Shown here one piece after another: positions 36,773 through 45,446 of a stretch of 64,000 nucleotides of DNA (position 1 is its first letter; each line of letters opens with the position of its first letter). The notes under the pieces are model-generated. The model was not told the origin of the DNA and did not search any database. It was given only the letters and a program-made list of their open reading frames with translations. Source of the stretch: Mycolicibacterium sp. CBMA 234 (GTDB lineage: Bacteria > Actinomycetota > Actinomycetes > Mycobacteriales > Mycobacteriaceae); assembly GCF_009729415.1 (NCBI RefSeq), contig NZ_MPKW01000003.1, positions 62,001-126,000 on the forward strand. Reading direction: 5' to 3'. The position numbers were made by a program, and so were the translations under genes.

Positions 36773-38962
36773 TCAGGTTTGGGCGAGCGCGCGGTCGGCC
36801 AGTGCACCGATGACCGGCGCCAATGCCCGCGCGTATTCCACGGTCAGGTGGTTCTTGTCGAGGTAGACCAGCGTGTTGCCGACGATCACCGGGCACCGGT
36901 GCGGGGTGCAGAACAAGTCGGTGAGGTCGGCGTACTGCCCGCCGCCGGCTTGGGTGGCCGCGGCCTCGGCGGCGATTCCGGATGTGTTGACCGCAGTGGA
37001 TCGTGTTGGCGCGCAAGCAGTTGCGTTGTCGAGGTGGTCTGACAGGCAGATCGCCGGTACCGATCGGGGATCGGGAATCGGTCCGAGCACCAGCACTCTG
37101 GCGCCGGTGTCGCGCAGTTGCCGGGTGAGCTGGGTGATGCGCTCTGTCCACCCGGGGCTGTATGACGCGAATCCCGTTGGGCCACCGAGCTCATCGCTGT
37201 ATTGCCGCCACATACTCACCACGACCAGCCGTGGGTGCTCGGCCCGCAGCTGGGTCAGGACCTCGCCGCGCCACTGCTCGCACTCGACGTACTCCCGGTG
37301 CAACTGGGCGCTGGTGGTGGGTACGTCCAGCATCGGGCAGCCGGCCTTGCCCAGCATCTGCAGCCGCCAGTGCCGCTCCTCGACCACGTGCCGGAACGCC
37401 GGATTCCACATCGCGGCATTTGAGTCGCCGATCACGGCCACCGTCGTAGTCGAGGTGAGATCGCCTGTGGCGCATTCGGGCTGCGCGACTTGCCAGGCAC
37501 TGCGCAGGCAACCATTGAGATAGACGTCGTCGGCTTCGCCGGCCGCGCCGGCGAGGGACGGCGTCAAGTTCGACGGGACGGCTGCGGGGACGGCCGATGC
37601 CGCGACCGCGGACTGCACTTGAGCGAAGGCCTGTTGAACCGCAACGTCGTACGCGTCGTTGCCAGAGCCTGCCGGGACGGTCGCTGCGGTGACGGTCAAC
37701 GGGGTGGCCGGCGCGCCGCGCCCGACGGGGGTGGGCATGGCGACCAACAGCACCACGCCGACAGTGACTGTGATTGCGGTGACCGCACCACCCAGGGCGA
37801 GGCTTCGTCCCACCGAGTTTCGTACTGTGACGGAAAAACGCAGTGGGTTCTCGATGAACTTCATGGTCAGCCAGGCGAGTCCCGCGGACAGGAGTGCGGC
37901 CGTCAACCTGGCGGTGAGCCCCAGATGGTGGCCGAGTACGAGCGGCGCGAAGATCAGTACCGGCCAGTGCCACAGATACCACGAGTAGGACACGCGGCCG
38001 ATGGCACGCATCGGCGCGCATCCCAGAAGCCGCCCACAACCGCGGGCGGGCAGGGCACAGCCGGCGCCGATGACCGCTGCCGCGCCGAGGGTGGGCAGTA
38101 GTGCGGCGATGCCCGGATACAGTGTGGCCGAACTCAATTCGACGCAGGCGACCAGGATTGCCGCGAGTCCGGCGAATCCGGCGAGCGCGGCGGCGCGGGG
38201 CGTCAGTCGGCGCCAGCGTCCGGCGGTGAGGGCGATCAGCCCGCCGACCGCCAATTGCCAGGCGCGGGTCGGCAGCGAAAAGAACGCCACGAACGGCGCC
38301 CAGTATGAGGCGACCAGAGACAGTGCGAGGGACCCGACCGCAACCAGCGCCAGCGCGACCAGGTACGGACGCGCGGAAGAAGCGGCTTCCGCCCGGGTGC
38401 GCCTGCGCACTCGCCGGATCAGCCATGCCGTGGCGATGATCAACGCCGGCCAGACCACGTAGAACTGTTCCTCGACACCGAGTGACCAGTAGTGCAGGAA
38501 GGGTGATGGTGGCAGGTAGGGGGCGGAGTAATCGACGCCTTGAAAGATGAACCGGTAGTTGCTGACGTACAGCGCGCTGGCGATGCCGTCGCCGACGGCC
38601 GTCTTGGCCTCCAATGGCGGGAGCAACAGCACCGCGCCGATCAGGGTGACGATCCCGACCAAGGCTGACGCCGGCAGCAGTCGGCGGGCCCGCGCGCCGT
38701 AGAAGCGGAGCAGTCGGATGGTCCCGAGGGTGTTTGTCTCGCGCCATAGCAGCCCGGTGATCAAGAAACCCGAGATGACGAAGAACACGTCGACGCCGAC
38801 GAATCCACCACCGACACCGGGCATTTCGGCGTGAAACAAGACGACCGCCAAGACCGCGACGGCCCGCAGGCCCTCGATATCCGGCCGGAAGTGCGACCTT
38901 TCGGCGCTCCGGACCGGCATTTCTTCGGGCCGGCTGACGCTGTTGGCCTGGGGCAAGGTCAC
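36773..38962 (-). CDS. AT3-SGNH O-acyltransferase (copy 2), atypical GDSN
   Basis: The 729-residue protein has an N-terminal acyltransferase-3 membrane domain (RPDIEGLRAVAVLAVVLFHA, VFFVISGFLITGLLW, YWSLGVEEQFYVVWP; about ten helices) and a C-terminal SGNH domain from about residue 500. In the SGNH block I motif this copy has VIGDSNAAMW where its neighbour has VVGDSHAAMW. The terminal Asp-x-x-His is YLDKNHLT. Such fused proteins O-acetylate or O-acylate polysaccharides and glycolipid sugars at the outer face. GTG start directly follows the upstream TAG. The pair probably acylates different hydroxyls of the glycolipid. Confidence 0.87.
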   Translation of the reverse strand: MTLPQANSVSRPEEMPVRSAERSHFRPDIEGLRAVAVLAVVLFHAEMPGVGGGFVGVDVFFVISGFLITGLLWRETNTLGTIRLLRFYGARARRLLPASALVGIVTLIGAVLLLPPLEAKTAVGDGIASALYVSNYRFIFQGVDYSAPYLPPSPFLHYWSLGVEEQFYVVWPALIIATAWLIRRVRRRTRAEAASSARPYLVALALVAVGSLALSLVASYWAPFVAFFSLPTRAWQLAVGGLIALTAGRWRRLTPRAAALAGFAGLAAILVACVELSSATLYPGIAALLPTLGAAAVIGAGCALPARGCGRLLGCAPMRAIGRVSYSWYLWHWPVLIFAPLVLGHHLGLTARLTAALLSAGLAWLTMKFIENPLRFSVTVRNSVGRSLALGGAVTAITVTVGVVLLVAMPTPVGRGAPATPLTVTAATVPAGSGNDAYDVAVQQAFAQVQSAVAASAVPAAVPSNLTPSLAGAAGEADDVYLNGCLRSAWQVAQPECATGDLTSTTTVAVIGDSNAAMWNPAFRHVVEERHWRLQMLGKAGCPMLDVPTTSAQLHREYVECEQWRGEVLTQLRAEHPRLVVVSMWRQYSDELGGPTGFASYSPGWTERITQLTRQLRDTGARVLVLGPIPDPRSVPAICLSDHLDNATACAPTRSTAVNTSGIAAEAAATQAGGGQYADLTDLFCTPHRCPVIVGNTLVYLDKNHLTVEYARALAPVIGALADRALAQT

Positions 38963-41203
38963 CTACCTTTCACCAGTTTGTTGGTGTTGGGCATCGGCGA
39001 GAGCCCGGTCGGCCAAGGTTCCGATCGCTGGTGCCAGGAGCCGGGAGTATTCGAACGTGAGGTGACTGTCGTCGACGTACACCAAGGTGTTTCCGACAAT
39101 GGCCGGGCAGCTGTTGGCGGTGCAGAACAACTTGGTCAGGTCGGCGTATCGGGTGTCACCGGTTTGGGCGGCCGTGGACTCGGCGGCGATTCCCGGTTCG
39201 TTCACCGCAGTCGACCGCGCCGGTGTGCAGGCCGTCGCATCATCGAGATGGGCTGACAGGCAAATCGGCACCATTGAGTGCGGGTCCGGGATGGGCCCGA
39301 GAGTCAGAACTGTCGAACCCATGTCGCGCAGCTGTTGGATCAGGCGAGTGAGGGCGGTGAGCCACGCCGGGTTGTAGGCGGTGAAACCCGTCATGGATTC
39401 GTCGGTGCCGTAGCCACGCCACATGCTGACCACCACCAGTTGCGGGTGTTCGGCGCGTAACCGGGCCATGACCTCAGCGCGCCACTGCTCACAGTGTTCG
39501 AACATCTCCACCACGCCGCGGAACGGGTTGGTGGCGGGCAGGTCGAGCAGCGGGCAGGCCGCTTTGGCCAGCGTCTCCAGCCGCCAGTGCCGTTGTTCGG
39601 CGATCTGCTGGAACGCCGGGGTCCACATGGCAGCATGCGAATCGCCGACGACGGCAATTGTTGTCGCAGAAGCTGTTTCGCCGCTCGCGCACTCGGGCTG
39701 CCCGCCTTGCAGCGGGCTGCGGAGGCAGCCGTTGGACAGATAGGCATTCTGTTCGGCCTCCACGTCAGCCAGCCGCGGTTGCAGGTTCGACGGGACGGCC
39801 TTGAGGTCGGTTGATGCGGTGACCGCAGCCTGCACCTGAGCGAATGCCTGGTTGACCGCCGCGTCATAGGCGACGGCATCCGAGCCGGCGGGAATTGTTG
39901 CCGCGGTGAAAGTCAGCGGCCTGACGGCGGGGCCATTCGATGTCGGGGCGGGCGTCACGACCACCAGCACCAGCCCGACGCATACCGCGCCGGCGGTGGC
40001 AGCGGCGCCCAGCCCTAGGCTGCGCCACGCTGAGTCTCGAATCTGGGGGGCGAAGCGCAGTGGGTTTTCCAGGTAGCGCAGCGTCAGCCAGGCGAGTCCG
40101 CCGGACAGCAGCGCCGCAGTCAACCTGGCGGCCAGCCCCAGCGGGTGGCCCAGCAGCAGTGGGGCGAGGATCAGGACCGGCCAGTGCCACAGATACCACG
40201 AGTAGGAGATGCGGCCGATGGCGCGCATCGGCGCCAATCCCAGGAACCGGCCGCAGCCTTGTGCCGGCGTGGCACAGCCGGCGCCGATGACCAGCGCGGC
40301 ACCCATGGTTGGCAGTAGCGCGGCGGTACCCGGATACACGGTGTTGGCTTCCAGGCAGGTACAGGCCAGCACGATCAGGGCCAGCCCGGTGAGCCCGATC
40401 ATCGTGGCAGCCCTGGACGAGAGGCTGCGCCAGTGCCCGGCGGTGAGCGCGATCAATCCGCCAACAGCCAACTGCCAGGCTCGGGTGGGCAGCGAGAAGA
40501 ACGCGATGGCAGGTGCCCAGAGCGTGGTCACCAAGGACAGCGCGAAAGATCCGATCGCGACCGCGGCGAGCACAGCTAGGTAGGGGCGCTGGGAGGAGGT
40601 GGCCTCGGTTCTGGTGCGGCGGCGCGCTCGCCGGATGAGCCACGCGGTCCCGATGATCAACGCCGGCCACACCAGATAGAACTGCTCTTCGACGCCGAGG
40701 GACCAGTAGTGCAGGAACGGCGACGGGGGCCGGTGACTGGCGAAGTAGTCGACGCCTCGGAGGACGTACCAGTAGTTGCTCACGTACAGCGCGCTGGTGA
40801 TGCCGTCGGCAAAGACGCTCCGCAGTTGAAGCGGAGGCAACAGCATGGCCGATGCGATCAACGTGACGGATCCGACTGCGGCCGAGGCCGGCAGCAGCCG
40901 GCGGGCCCGCGCCCCGTAGAAGCGGAGCAGGCGGACGGTGCCTGTGCCGCTTGCTTCGCGCCACAGCAGCCCAGTGATCAGAAAGCCTGAGATGACGAAA
41001 AATACGTCGACGCCGACGTACCCGCCGTCGAGACCGGGCATGCCGGCGTGGAACAGGACCACGGCCAGCACGGCGACGGCCCGCAGTCCCTCGATGTCCG
41101 GGCGAAACCGGGATCGGTCCATCCGGCGCGTCGGCGCTTTTGCCGGGTGGATGCCGCCGGCGGTCGTGAGGGGCGTTGCGCCCGCGGGCCCGAGGTCATG
41201 CAT
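38963..41203 (-). CDS. AT3-SGNH O-acyltransferase (copy 1)
   Basis: The protein of about 746 residues has the same AT3 membrane domain (RPDIEGLRAVAVLAVVLFHAG, FYGARARRLLPAS, YWSLGVEEQFYLVWP) and a C-terminal SGNH domain with VVGDSHAAMW and VDDSHLTFEYS. It is a tandem paralogue of the following gene. It transfers acetyl or longer acyl groups from cytosolic acyl-CoA across the membrane to sugar hydroxyls; the GPL Atf enzymes do the same chemistry. ATG at 41203 overlaps the DUF2505 stop by eight bases, which is preferred over the TTG at 41212. Confidence 0.88.
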   Translation of the reverse strand: MHDLGPAGATPLTTAGGIHPAKAPTRRMDRSRFRPDIEGLRAVAVLAVVLFHAGMPGLDGGYVGVDVFFVISGFLITGLLWREASGTGTVRLLRFYGARARRLLPASAAVGSVTLIASAMLLPPLQLRSVFADGITSALYVSNYWYVLRGVDYFASHRPPSPFLHYWSLGVEEQFYLVWPALIIGTAWLIRRARRRTRTEATSSQRPYLAVLAAVAIGSFALSLVTTLWAPAIAFFSLPTRAWQLAVGGLIALTAGHWRSLSSRAATMIGLTGLALIVLACTCLEANTVYPGTAALLPTMGAALVIGAGCATPAQGCGRFLGLAPMRAIGRISYSWYLWHWPVLILAPLLLGHPLGLAARLTAALLSGGLAWLTLRYLENPLRFAPQIRDSAWRSLGLGAAATAGAVCVGLVLVVVTPAPTSNGPAVRPLTFTAATIPAGSDAVAYDAAVNQAFAQVQAAVTASTDLKAVPSNLQPRLADVEAEQNAYLSNGCLRSPLQGGQPECASGETASATTIAVVGDSHAAMWTPAFQQIAEQRHWRLETLAKAACPLLDLPATNPFRGVVEMFEHCEQWRAEVMARLRAEHPQLVVVSMWRGYGTDESMTGFTAYNPAWLTALTRLIQQLRDMGSTVLTLGPIPDPHSMVPICLSAHLDDATACTPARSTAVNEPGIAAESTAAQTGDTRYADLTKLFCTANSCPAIVGNTLVYVDDSHLTFEYSRLLAPAIGTLADRALADAQHQQTGER

Positions 41204-41699
41204 GCTGTGCAACCCACGTGGTGGTGAAGTCCACGACCGCCGCGATGCTGGCGGCCAAGCCGGCTCCGATGGTTTTTTCGAGATTGCCGCCCACCACGGG
41301 GATTTTGACCTCGACCTGGCCGGTGAAGCGCAGCCGCGAGCCGTTATCCGCGGGAGCGAGCCAGGTGTTGGCGCGGCAGGTCCCCAATCCGCCGGGCACC
41401 GACACTCGGATATGCCCGCGCACCTGGCCGTCGCCGTCCGGTGTCCAGGTCTCGTGGTGCACCAGTTTCAGGCCGCCGGGAATGAGATTGGCGATCGGCC
41501 GGGGCAGCAGTTGGCGACCCACGTGCTGGGTGACGCGCACCGCCACCGTGCCGTCGGTCTCGGAGGTGAGGGAATCCAGGGTGGTGATGGCGTCGCTGCC
41601 GGTGAGGCGGGCCAGCCAGTAGTCCACGCGGGCGAACGCGGCGTGAATTTGTTCAACACTCGCGGACGACGCCGTCGAGCCGTCGAAAGAACGCGACAT
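41196..41699 (-). CDS. DUF2505 (SRPBCC-fold) protein
   Basis: The 167-residue actinobacterial protein of the DUF2505 family, distantly SRPBCC/START-like, has a hydrophobic ligand cavity predicted from alternating strands: RVTQHVGRQLLPRPI, WTPDGDGQVRGHIRVSVPGG, RLRFTGQVEVKIPVVGG. The C-terminal helix (KTIGAGLAASIAAVVDFTTTW) is amphipathic. Such proteins are thought to bind lipids or hydrophobic small molecules, and none has a firmly assigned role. It sits between the diiron protein and the acyltransferase, overlapping the latter by eight bases, so it may carry the lipid intermediate. Confidence 0.75.
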   Translation of the reverse strand: MSRSFDGSTASSASVEQIHAAFARVDYWLARLTGSDAITTLDSLTSETDGTVAVRVTQHVGRQLLPRPIANLIPGGLKLVHHETWTPDGDGQVRGHIRVSVPGGLGTCRANTWLAPADNGSRLRFTGQVEVKIPVVGGNLEKTIGAGLAASIAAVVDFTTTWVAQHA

Positions 41700-41711
41700 C
41701 TGCAGCCGTTC

Positions 41712-42641
41712 TTACGATGTCCGGCTCTGGGCCGAGGTGTACCACCGCGTGACGTCATAGCCGGCGTCGTAGCGGGCGAGCCATTCCGTGGCCAAGGCGG
41801 GCAGCTTGGCGTGGGCGGGGTCGTGTCCGGGCATCTGGCTGCGGACGCAGCCGTACGCCGCGGCCAGCTGTTGGCGCCGTGGGATATGCGTGTAGGCGCC
41901 GTCGCACGGCCCGTAGTCCGGGAAATTGAATGACGAAAACCGTTGTGACAGTGCTTTTTTCCAGCGCCGTGTGCCGTCCGCCCACATCGCGTCGACTTTG
42001 CGTTCTTTGAGTGGGATGAGTTCGTTGAAGCTGTTGTTGATCGCAGTCATCACTGCGCCGACATGGGCGAAAATGGAGGGTGCCACCCGCGTGCGGTACC
42101 ACGGATCGGCGACCGCGGCGTCGTACACGAGCAGTGCCGAGCTGCGGTGCTCGACCTCTTCGACGGTGTGCCACAGAAACAGTGACGCCACCCGGTCGTC
42201 GCCGGGCTTGAACAAGGTGTCGGCGTTGTCGAGCATCAGTTTGAACGACGGTGTGAACGTCGCCTCGACGTCGGCGGTGTATGCCAGCCGGTACTTCAGC
42301 GGCTTGGTGGCAGTCAGTTCGTCGAACATGCCGATGGCCGTGTCGAAGGTCGCTTTGAGCGCGGGATAACGCTTGATCAAGGCTTTGGCGTGCTGGCGGT
42401 GGCCCAGGGTGTGCTGGCCCTCTTGGTGCATGAAGGCTCTGGCCTCTGCGGCGACTGTGGGATCGGCGATCAGTGGCAGCGCCTCGGTGACGGCGGCGCA
42501 GATCATCTTCTCGAAGCCGATCGCGAAAAACGTCAGGGCGTTGGTTGCGCAGGAGAACGCCGGGTTGACTTCGTTCCACACGAACGGCACGTCGTAGTCG
42601 GCGAACCCGAAGCGCAACTTGCGCGTTTGCAGATCCGTCAC
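41712..42641 (-). CDS. Ferritin-like diiron protein, metal-dependent hydrolase family PF10118
   Basis: The protein of about 309 residues has paired metal-binding motifs FMHQEGQHTLGHRQH and WHTVEEVEHRS (Glu-x-x-His type), consistent with a ferritin-like diiron site. PF10118 is named predicted metal-dependent hydrolase, but the ligand pattern is also that of diiron oxygenases. It heads the operon with DUF2505, two acyltransferases and a sugar epimerase, so hydroxylation or hydrolysis of the lipid or peptide is plausible. GTG at 42641 (VTDLQTRKLRFGF) is chosen as the start; an ATG at 42710 would add 23 residues with no family resemblance. Confidence 0.72.
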   Translation of the reverse strand: MTDLQTRKLRFGFADYDVPFVWNEVNPAFSCATNALTFFAIGFEKMICAAVTEALPLIADPTVAAEARAFMHQEGQHTLGHRQHAKALIKRYPALKATFDTAIGMFDELTATKPLKYRLAYTADVEATFTPSFKLMLDNADTLFKPGDDRVASLFLWHTVEEVEHRSSALLVYDAAVADPWYRTRVAPSIFAHVGAVMTAINNSFNELIPLKERKVDAMWADGTRRWKKALSQRFSSFNFPDYGPCDGAYTHIPRRQQLAAAYGCVRSQMPGHDPAHAKLPALATEWLARYDAGYDVTRWYTSAQSRTS

Positions 42642-42986
42642 CTGTTTAACCCCGATTTCTGGGCCGATCACTTGCACAATGTCTGTTCGACACTTCACGC
42701 ACGATGGCATCAATTTACGGATGCGTCAATGTTGGGTCGGGGAATCTTCCCGGAGATTGCCTGGCAGGGCCGGTTGGCGGAAATTTCGTCGCCTGATTCG
42801 CCCCAGAAGTCGGGGTCCGTCGTTGTATAGTCACCGGCCATGTTCTCGGCAGAGCTGAGACATGCTTTCGTCCAATCGAATTCGGCCTCGCGGGTGTGCG
42901 CGGAAACGTCCTCCGAAGGCTCTGCGTGAGACGCGCTAGCAAAGTCGCCTCGATGAAGAGGGGCGTCAACTGAAGGGGATCGCCGC
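42642..42986. other. 345-bp divergent intergenic region with promoter elements
   Basis: It contains palindrome copy 7 (42714-42729), a plus-strand TATAGT box at 42826-42831, and a possible 29-codon leaderless ORF at 42840-42929 that ends 57 bp before the methyltransferase start. The ORF has no homology signal and is recorded here rather than as a gene. No repeats or RNA genes were recognised. Confidence 0.5.
42714..42729. promoter_or_regulatory. Cluster palindrome copy 7 (diiron operon/methyltransferase divergent region)
   Basis: TTTACG-GATG-CGTCAA has one mismatch in the left arm and a perfect right arm, followed by TG. It lies 73 bp upstream of the chosen start of the diiron-protein operon. 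Confidence 0.48.
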
Positions 42987-43751
42987 GTGAGCATCAACGA
43001 CAAGCTGGTGGAGTTGGCGGATGCCTTGCCAGGGGTGAATCGGATAAGGGCCGTGCAGCAGGCGCTGGCGAGCCGGCCGGCGCCGGTGTATCTGGAGATC
43101 GGTGTGTCGAAGGGGCAGGCGTTCCGGCGGATCAGTGCCGACATCAAGCTCGCAGTGGACCCGGCATTCAAGATTCCGCCTCGGTCCCGCGAACTCGCCG
43201 ACTCCAAAGGCCGCGAGACTCACTACTTCGAGGTGCCCAGCGACGAATTCTTCGAAAGCGAGGCCGCTCTGCTCGAGCGGCATCCGATCGACGTCGCGCT
43301 GATCGACGGCCTGCATACGTACGAACAGGTGGTGCGGGATGTCGAGAACACCGTGCGCTATCTCAAGGACGACGGCGTCATCTTCCTGCACGACTGCAAT
43401 CCCCCGTTCGAATTGGCCGGCCGCCGAGCGGAGTCGTGGGAGGACTTCGTCGCGCAGCAGAAGGGGCCGCTGGTGATCGGGATCTGGAACGGCGACGTAT
43501 GGAAAGCAATCGTCGAGTTGCGTAGCACCCGCCGTGATCTGGTGGTCGGTGTGCTCAAGTGCGACCAGGGTGTCGGGTTCGTTCGCAAAGGCGCTCCGGA
43601 AACGACGCTGCCTTACTCGCGCGAGCGGATCGCGGCCCTCACCTACGCCGATCTCAAAGCCGATCGCAAGCGCCTGCTGAACCTCAAGTCGCCCCGGTAT
43701 CTCGCCGAATTGCTCAGGGAGAGTACGGGATCTACGCGAAACAGTCGGTAG
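42987..43751 (+). CDS. Class I SAM-dependent methyltransferase (Methyltransf_24-type)
   Basis: The 254-residue protein has APVYLEIGVSKGQAFRRI as SAM motif I, PIDVALIDGLHTYEQVVRDVE as the metal/SAM-contact Asp-Gly-x-His, and DDGVIFLHDCNPPFE. These motifs place it with the sugar O-methyltransferases of the GPL region (Fmt/Rmt type). GTG start at 42987 with GAAGGGG upstream. It is followed 28 bp later by a gtf, suggesting that glycosylation and methylation of the same sugar are coupled. Position on the sugar is unknown. Confidence 0.85.
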   Translation: MSINDKLVELADALPGVNRIRAVQQALASRPAPVYLEIGVSKGQAFRRISADIKLAVDPAFKIPPRSRELADSKGRETHYFEVPSDEFFESEAALLERHPIDVALIDGLHTYEQVVRDVENTVRYLKDDGVIFLHDCNPPFELAGRRAESWEDFVAQQKGPLVIGIWNGDVWKAIVELRSTRRDLVVGVLKCDQGVGFVRKGAPETTLPYSRERIAALTYADLKADRKRLLNLKSPRYLAELLRESTGSTRNSR

Positions 43752-43779
43752 CCGGAATGCGAAAGGAGCACCATCGGCA

Positions 43780-45048
43780 ATGAAGTTTGTGCTTGCCACC
43801 TGGGGTAGCCGCGGCGATATCGAGCCCAGTCTTGCGGTGGGGCGTGAGTTGGTGCGCCGGGGGCACGACGTGTGGATGGCGGTCCCGCCTGATCTGATCC
43901 GCTTCGCGGAGGCGGCCGGACCCAAGGCGGTGGCTTTCGGCCCGAATTCGAGCACCATTCTCGATGCGCACCGCGATTTCTGGACGTGCTTCTTCCGCGA
44001 TCCGTGGCGGTTGCGGGAGCTGATCAGGTCGCGGACCGAAATCGCCGGGCCGCTCCTGCAGGGCTGGCAGGAGATGAGTGCGACGCTCATGTCGCTGGCC
44101 TCCGGAGCCGACTTGATTTTCACCGGAATCAATTTCGAGGACGCTGCGGCCAATGTCGCTGAGCATTACGACATTCCACTGGCCACGCTGCACTATTTCC
44201 CGTTGCGGCCCAACGCCCAGGTGCTGCCGTTTTTGCCGGCGGCAGTGGGGCGCGCTGCGGTGAAGGCGTTTTGGTGGGTGTCGTGGCGTGGGACGAAGAA
44301 AGTCGAGGACCAACAGCGTCGCGAACTGGGTCTGCCGGCGTCCAGCGGCTCTGCGCCGCGGCGGATCACCGAGCGGGGATCCCTGGAAATCCAGGCTTAC
44401 GACGAGGCATGCTTTCCGGGGTTGGCGGACGAGTGGGCGCAACGAGAACAACAGCGGCCGTTCGTCGGAACCCTGACGCTGGAGTTGCCGACGGAATCCG
44501 ATGACGAGGTCGCGTCTTGGATCGGCGCCGGTACGCCACCGATCTTCTTCGGCTTCGGCAGCATCCCCGTCGAGTCCCCGGCCGACACGATCGCCATGAT
44601 CGCTGCGGCCTGCGCGCGGTTGGGTGAGCGGGCCCTGATCGGTGCTGCCGGAACCGATTTCAGCAACGGTCCCCACTTCGATCACGTGAAAGTCGTTGGC
44701 ACGGTGAACTACCCGACGACGTTTCCCGCCTGTCGCGCTGTCGTGCACCACGGCGGTTCGAGCACCACGCCCATCGTCATGCGGGCCGGAGTGCCCCAGT
44801 TGATCCTGTATTGGGACCTCGTGCACGCGATTTACGGTGCGGCGGTCAAGCGATTGAGGGTTGGTACGGCGCGTCGTTTCTCGACGGGTACCGAAGAGAC
44901 GCTGGTGTCGGACCTCCGCGCCATCCTCGCCCCCGACTACCTCGCCCGGGCTCGCGCGCTGGCCAGCCGGATCACCCCGCCCGCCGACAGCGCGGCCGCC
45001 GCCGCTGATCGTCTGGAAGCCTTCGCCCGCCGGCGCCGTACGGGCTGA
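43780..45048 (+). CDS. GPL-type GT1 glycosyltransferase (Gtf)
   Basis: The 422-residue GT1 enzyme starts MKFVLATWGSRGDIEPSLAVG and has CRAVVHHGGSSTTPIVM in the donor loop, where the Gly-Ala of the other two copies is replaced by Ser-Ser; donor or acceptor preference could therefore differ. It shares PPIFFGFGSIPVESPADTIAM with the 21983 copy. It probably adds one of the sugars to the lipopeptide. GAAAGGAGC lies ahead of the ATG. It is the last gene before mbtH; 166 bp of regulatory DNA separates them. Confidence 0.9.
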   Translation: MKFVLATWGSRGDIEPSLAVGRELVRRGHDVWMAVPPDLIRFAEAAGPKAVAFGPNSSTILDAHRDFWTCFFRDPWRLRELIRSRTEIAGPLLQGWQEMSATLMSLASGADLIFTGINFEDAAANVAEHYDIPLATLHYFPLRPNAQVLPFLPAAVGRAAVKAFWWVSWRGTKKVEDQQRRELGLPASSGSAPRRITERGSLEIQAYDEACFPGLADEWAQREQQRPFVGTLTLELPTESDDEVASWIGAGTPPIFFGFGSIPVESPADTIAMIAAACARLGERALIGAAGTDFSNGPHFDHVKVVGTVNYPTTFPACRAVVHHGGSSTTPIVMRAGVPQLILYWDLVHAIYGAAVKRLRVGTARRFSTGTEETLVSDLRAILAPDYLARARALASRITPPADSAAAAADRLEAFARRRRTG

Positions 45049-45114
45049 CAATCGCGCGCACTCAGGCACCTCACAGCAAATATTTCCGCAGGTGACGGCC
45101 TCGACGCCGACTTC

Positions 45115-45193
45115 GTGACGGGAGTCACACTCAACTTGGTGACAGCGGTCACACCCCGAAGTAGGGTCTTACGGGATATGACGACAACGTCAA
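45115..45193 (+). promoter_or_regulatory. mbtH-NRPS control region: two CRP-like sites, -10 box, cluster palindrome copy 8
   Basis: GTGACGGGAGTCAC (45115-45128) and GTGACAGCGGTCAC (45139-45152) both fit the CRP half-site pattern GTGA-N6-TCAC and are 24 bp apart. TAGGGT at 45162-45167 is a plausible -10, with transcription near 45174. The cluster palindrome TGACG-ACAA-CGTCAA lies at 45179-45193, within the first 20 bases of the mRNA. Upstream activation or repression and a downstream operator are both suggested; neither is tested. Confidence 0.5.
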
Positions 45194-45214
45194 TTAATTT
45201 TGGTGGGAGAACCG

Positions 45215-45442
45215 GTGAGCATCAACCCCTTCGATGACGAGAACGTCACTTTCTTGGTGCTGGCGAACGGCGAAGGGCAACACAGCCTGTGGCCGACGTT
45301 CGTCGAGGTTCCGGCTGGTTGGCAGGTGGTGTACGGCGATTCCGACCGCGCCGCATGTCTGGACTACGTCGAACAGAACTGGGCCGACATCAGACCGAAG
45401 GGCCTGCGCGATCGACTGACCGCCGGCCAGGCAACGGTCTAG
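45215..45442 (+). CDS. mbtH: MbtH-like NRPS chaperone
   Basis: The 75-residue protein has the MbtH signature: NPFDDEN near the N-terminus, SLWP, VPAGW and a C-terminal [17 protein letters not shown]. MbtH-like proteins bind adenylation domains and are needed for their folding and activity. GTG at 45215 is preceded by GTGGGAG five bases upstream; a TTG five codons earlier lacks spacing. It is five bases upstream of mps1, so it is in the same operon and presumably serves all four A domains. Confidence 0.96.
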   Translation: MSINPFDDENVTFLVLANGEGQHSLWPTFVEVPAGWQVVYGDSDRAACLDYVEQNWADIRPKGLRDRLTAGQATV

Positions 45443-45446
45443 CGAG

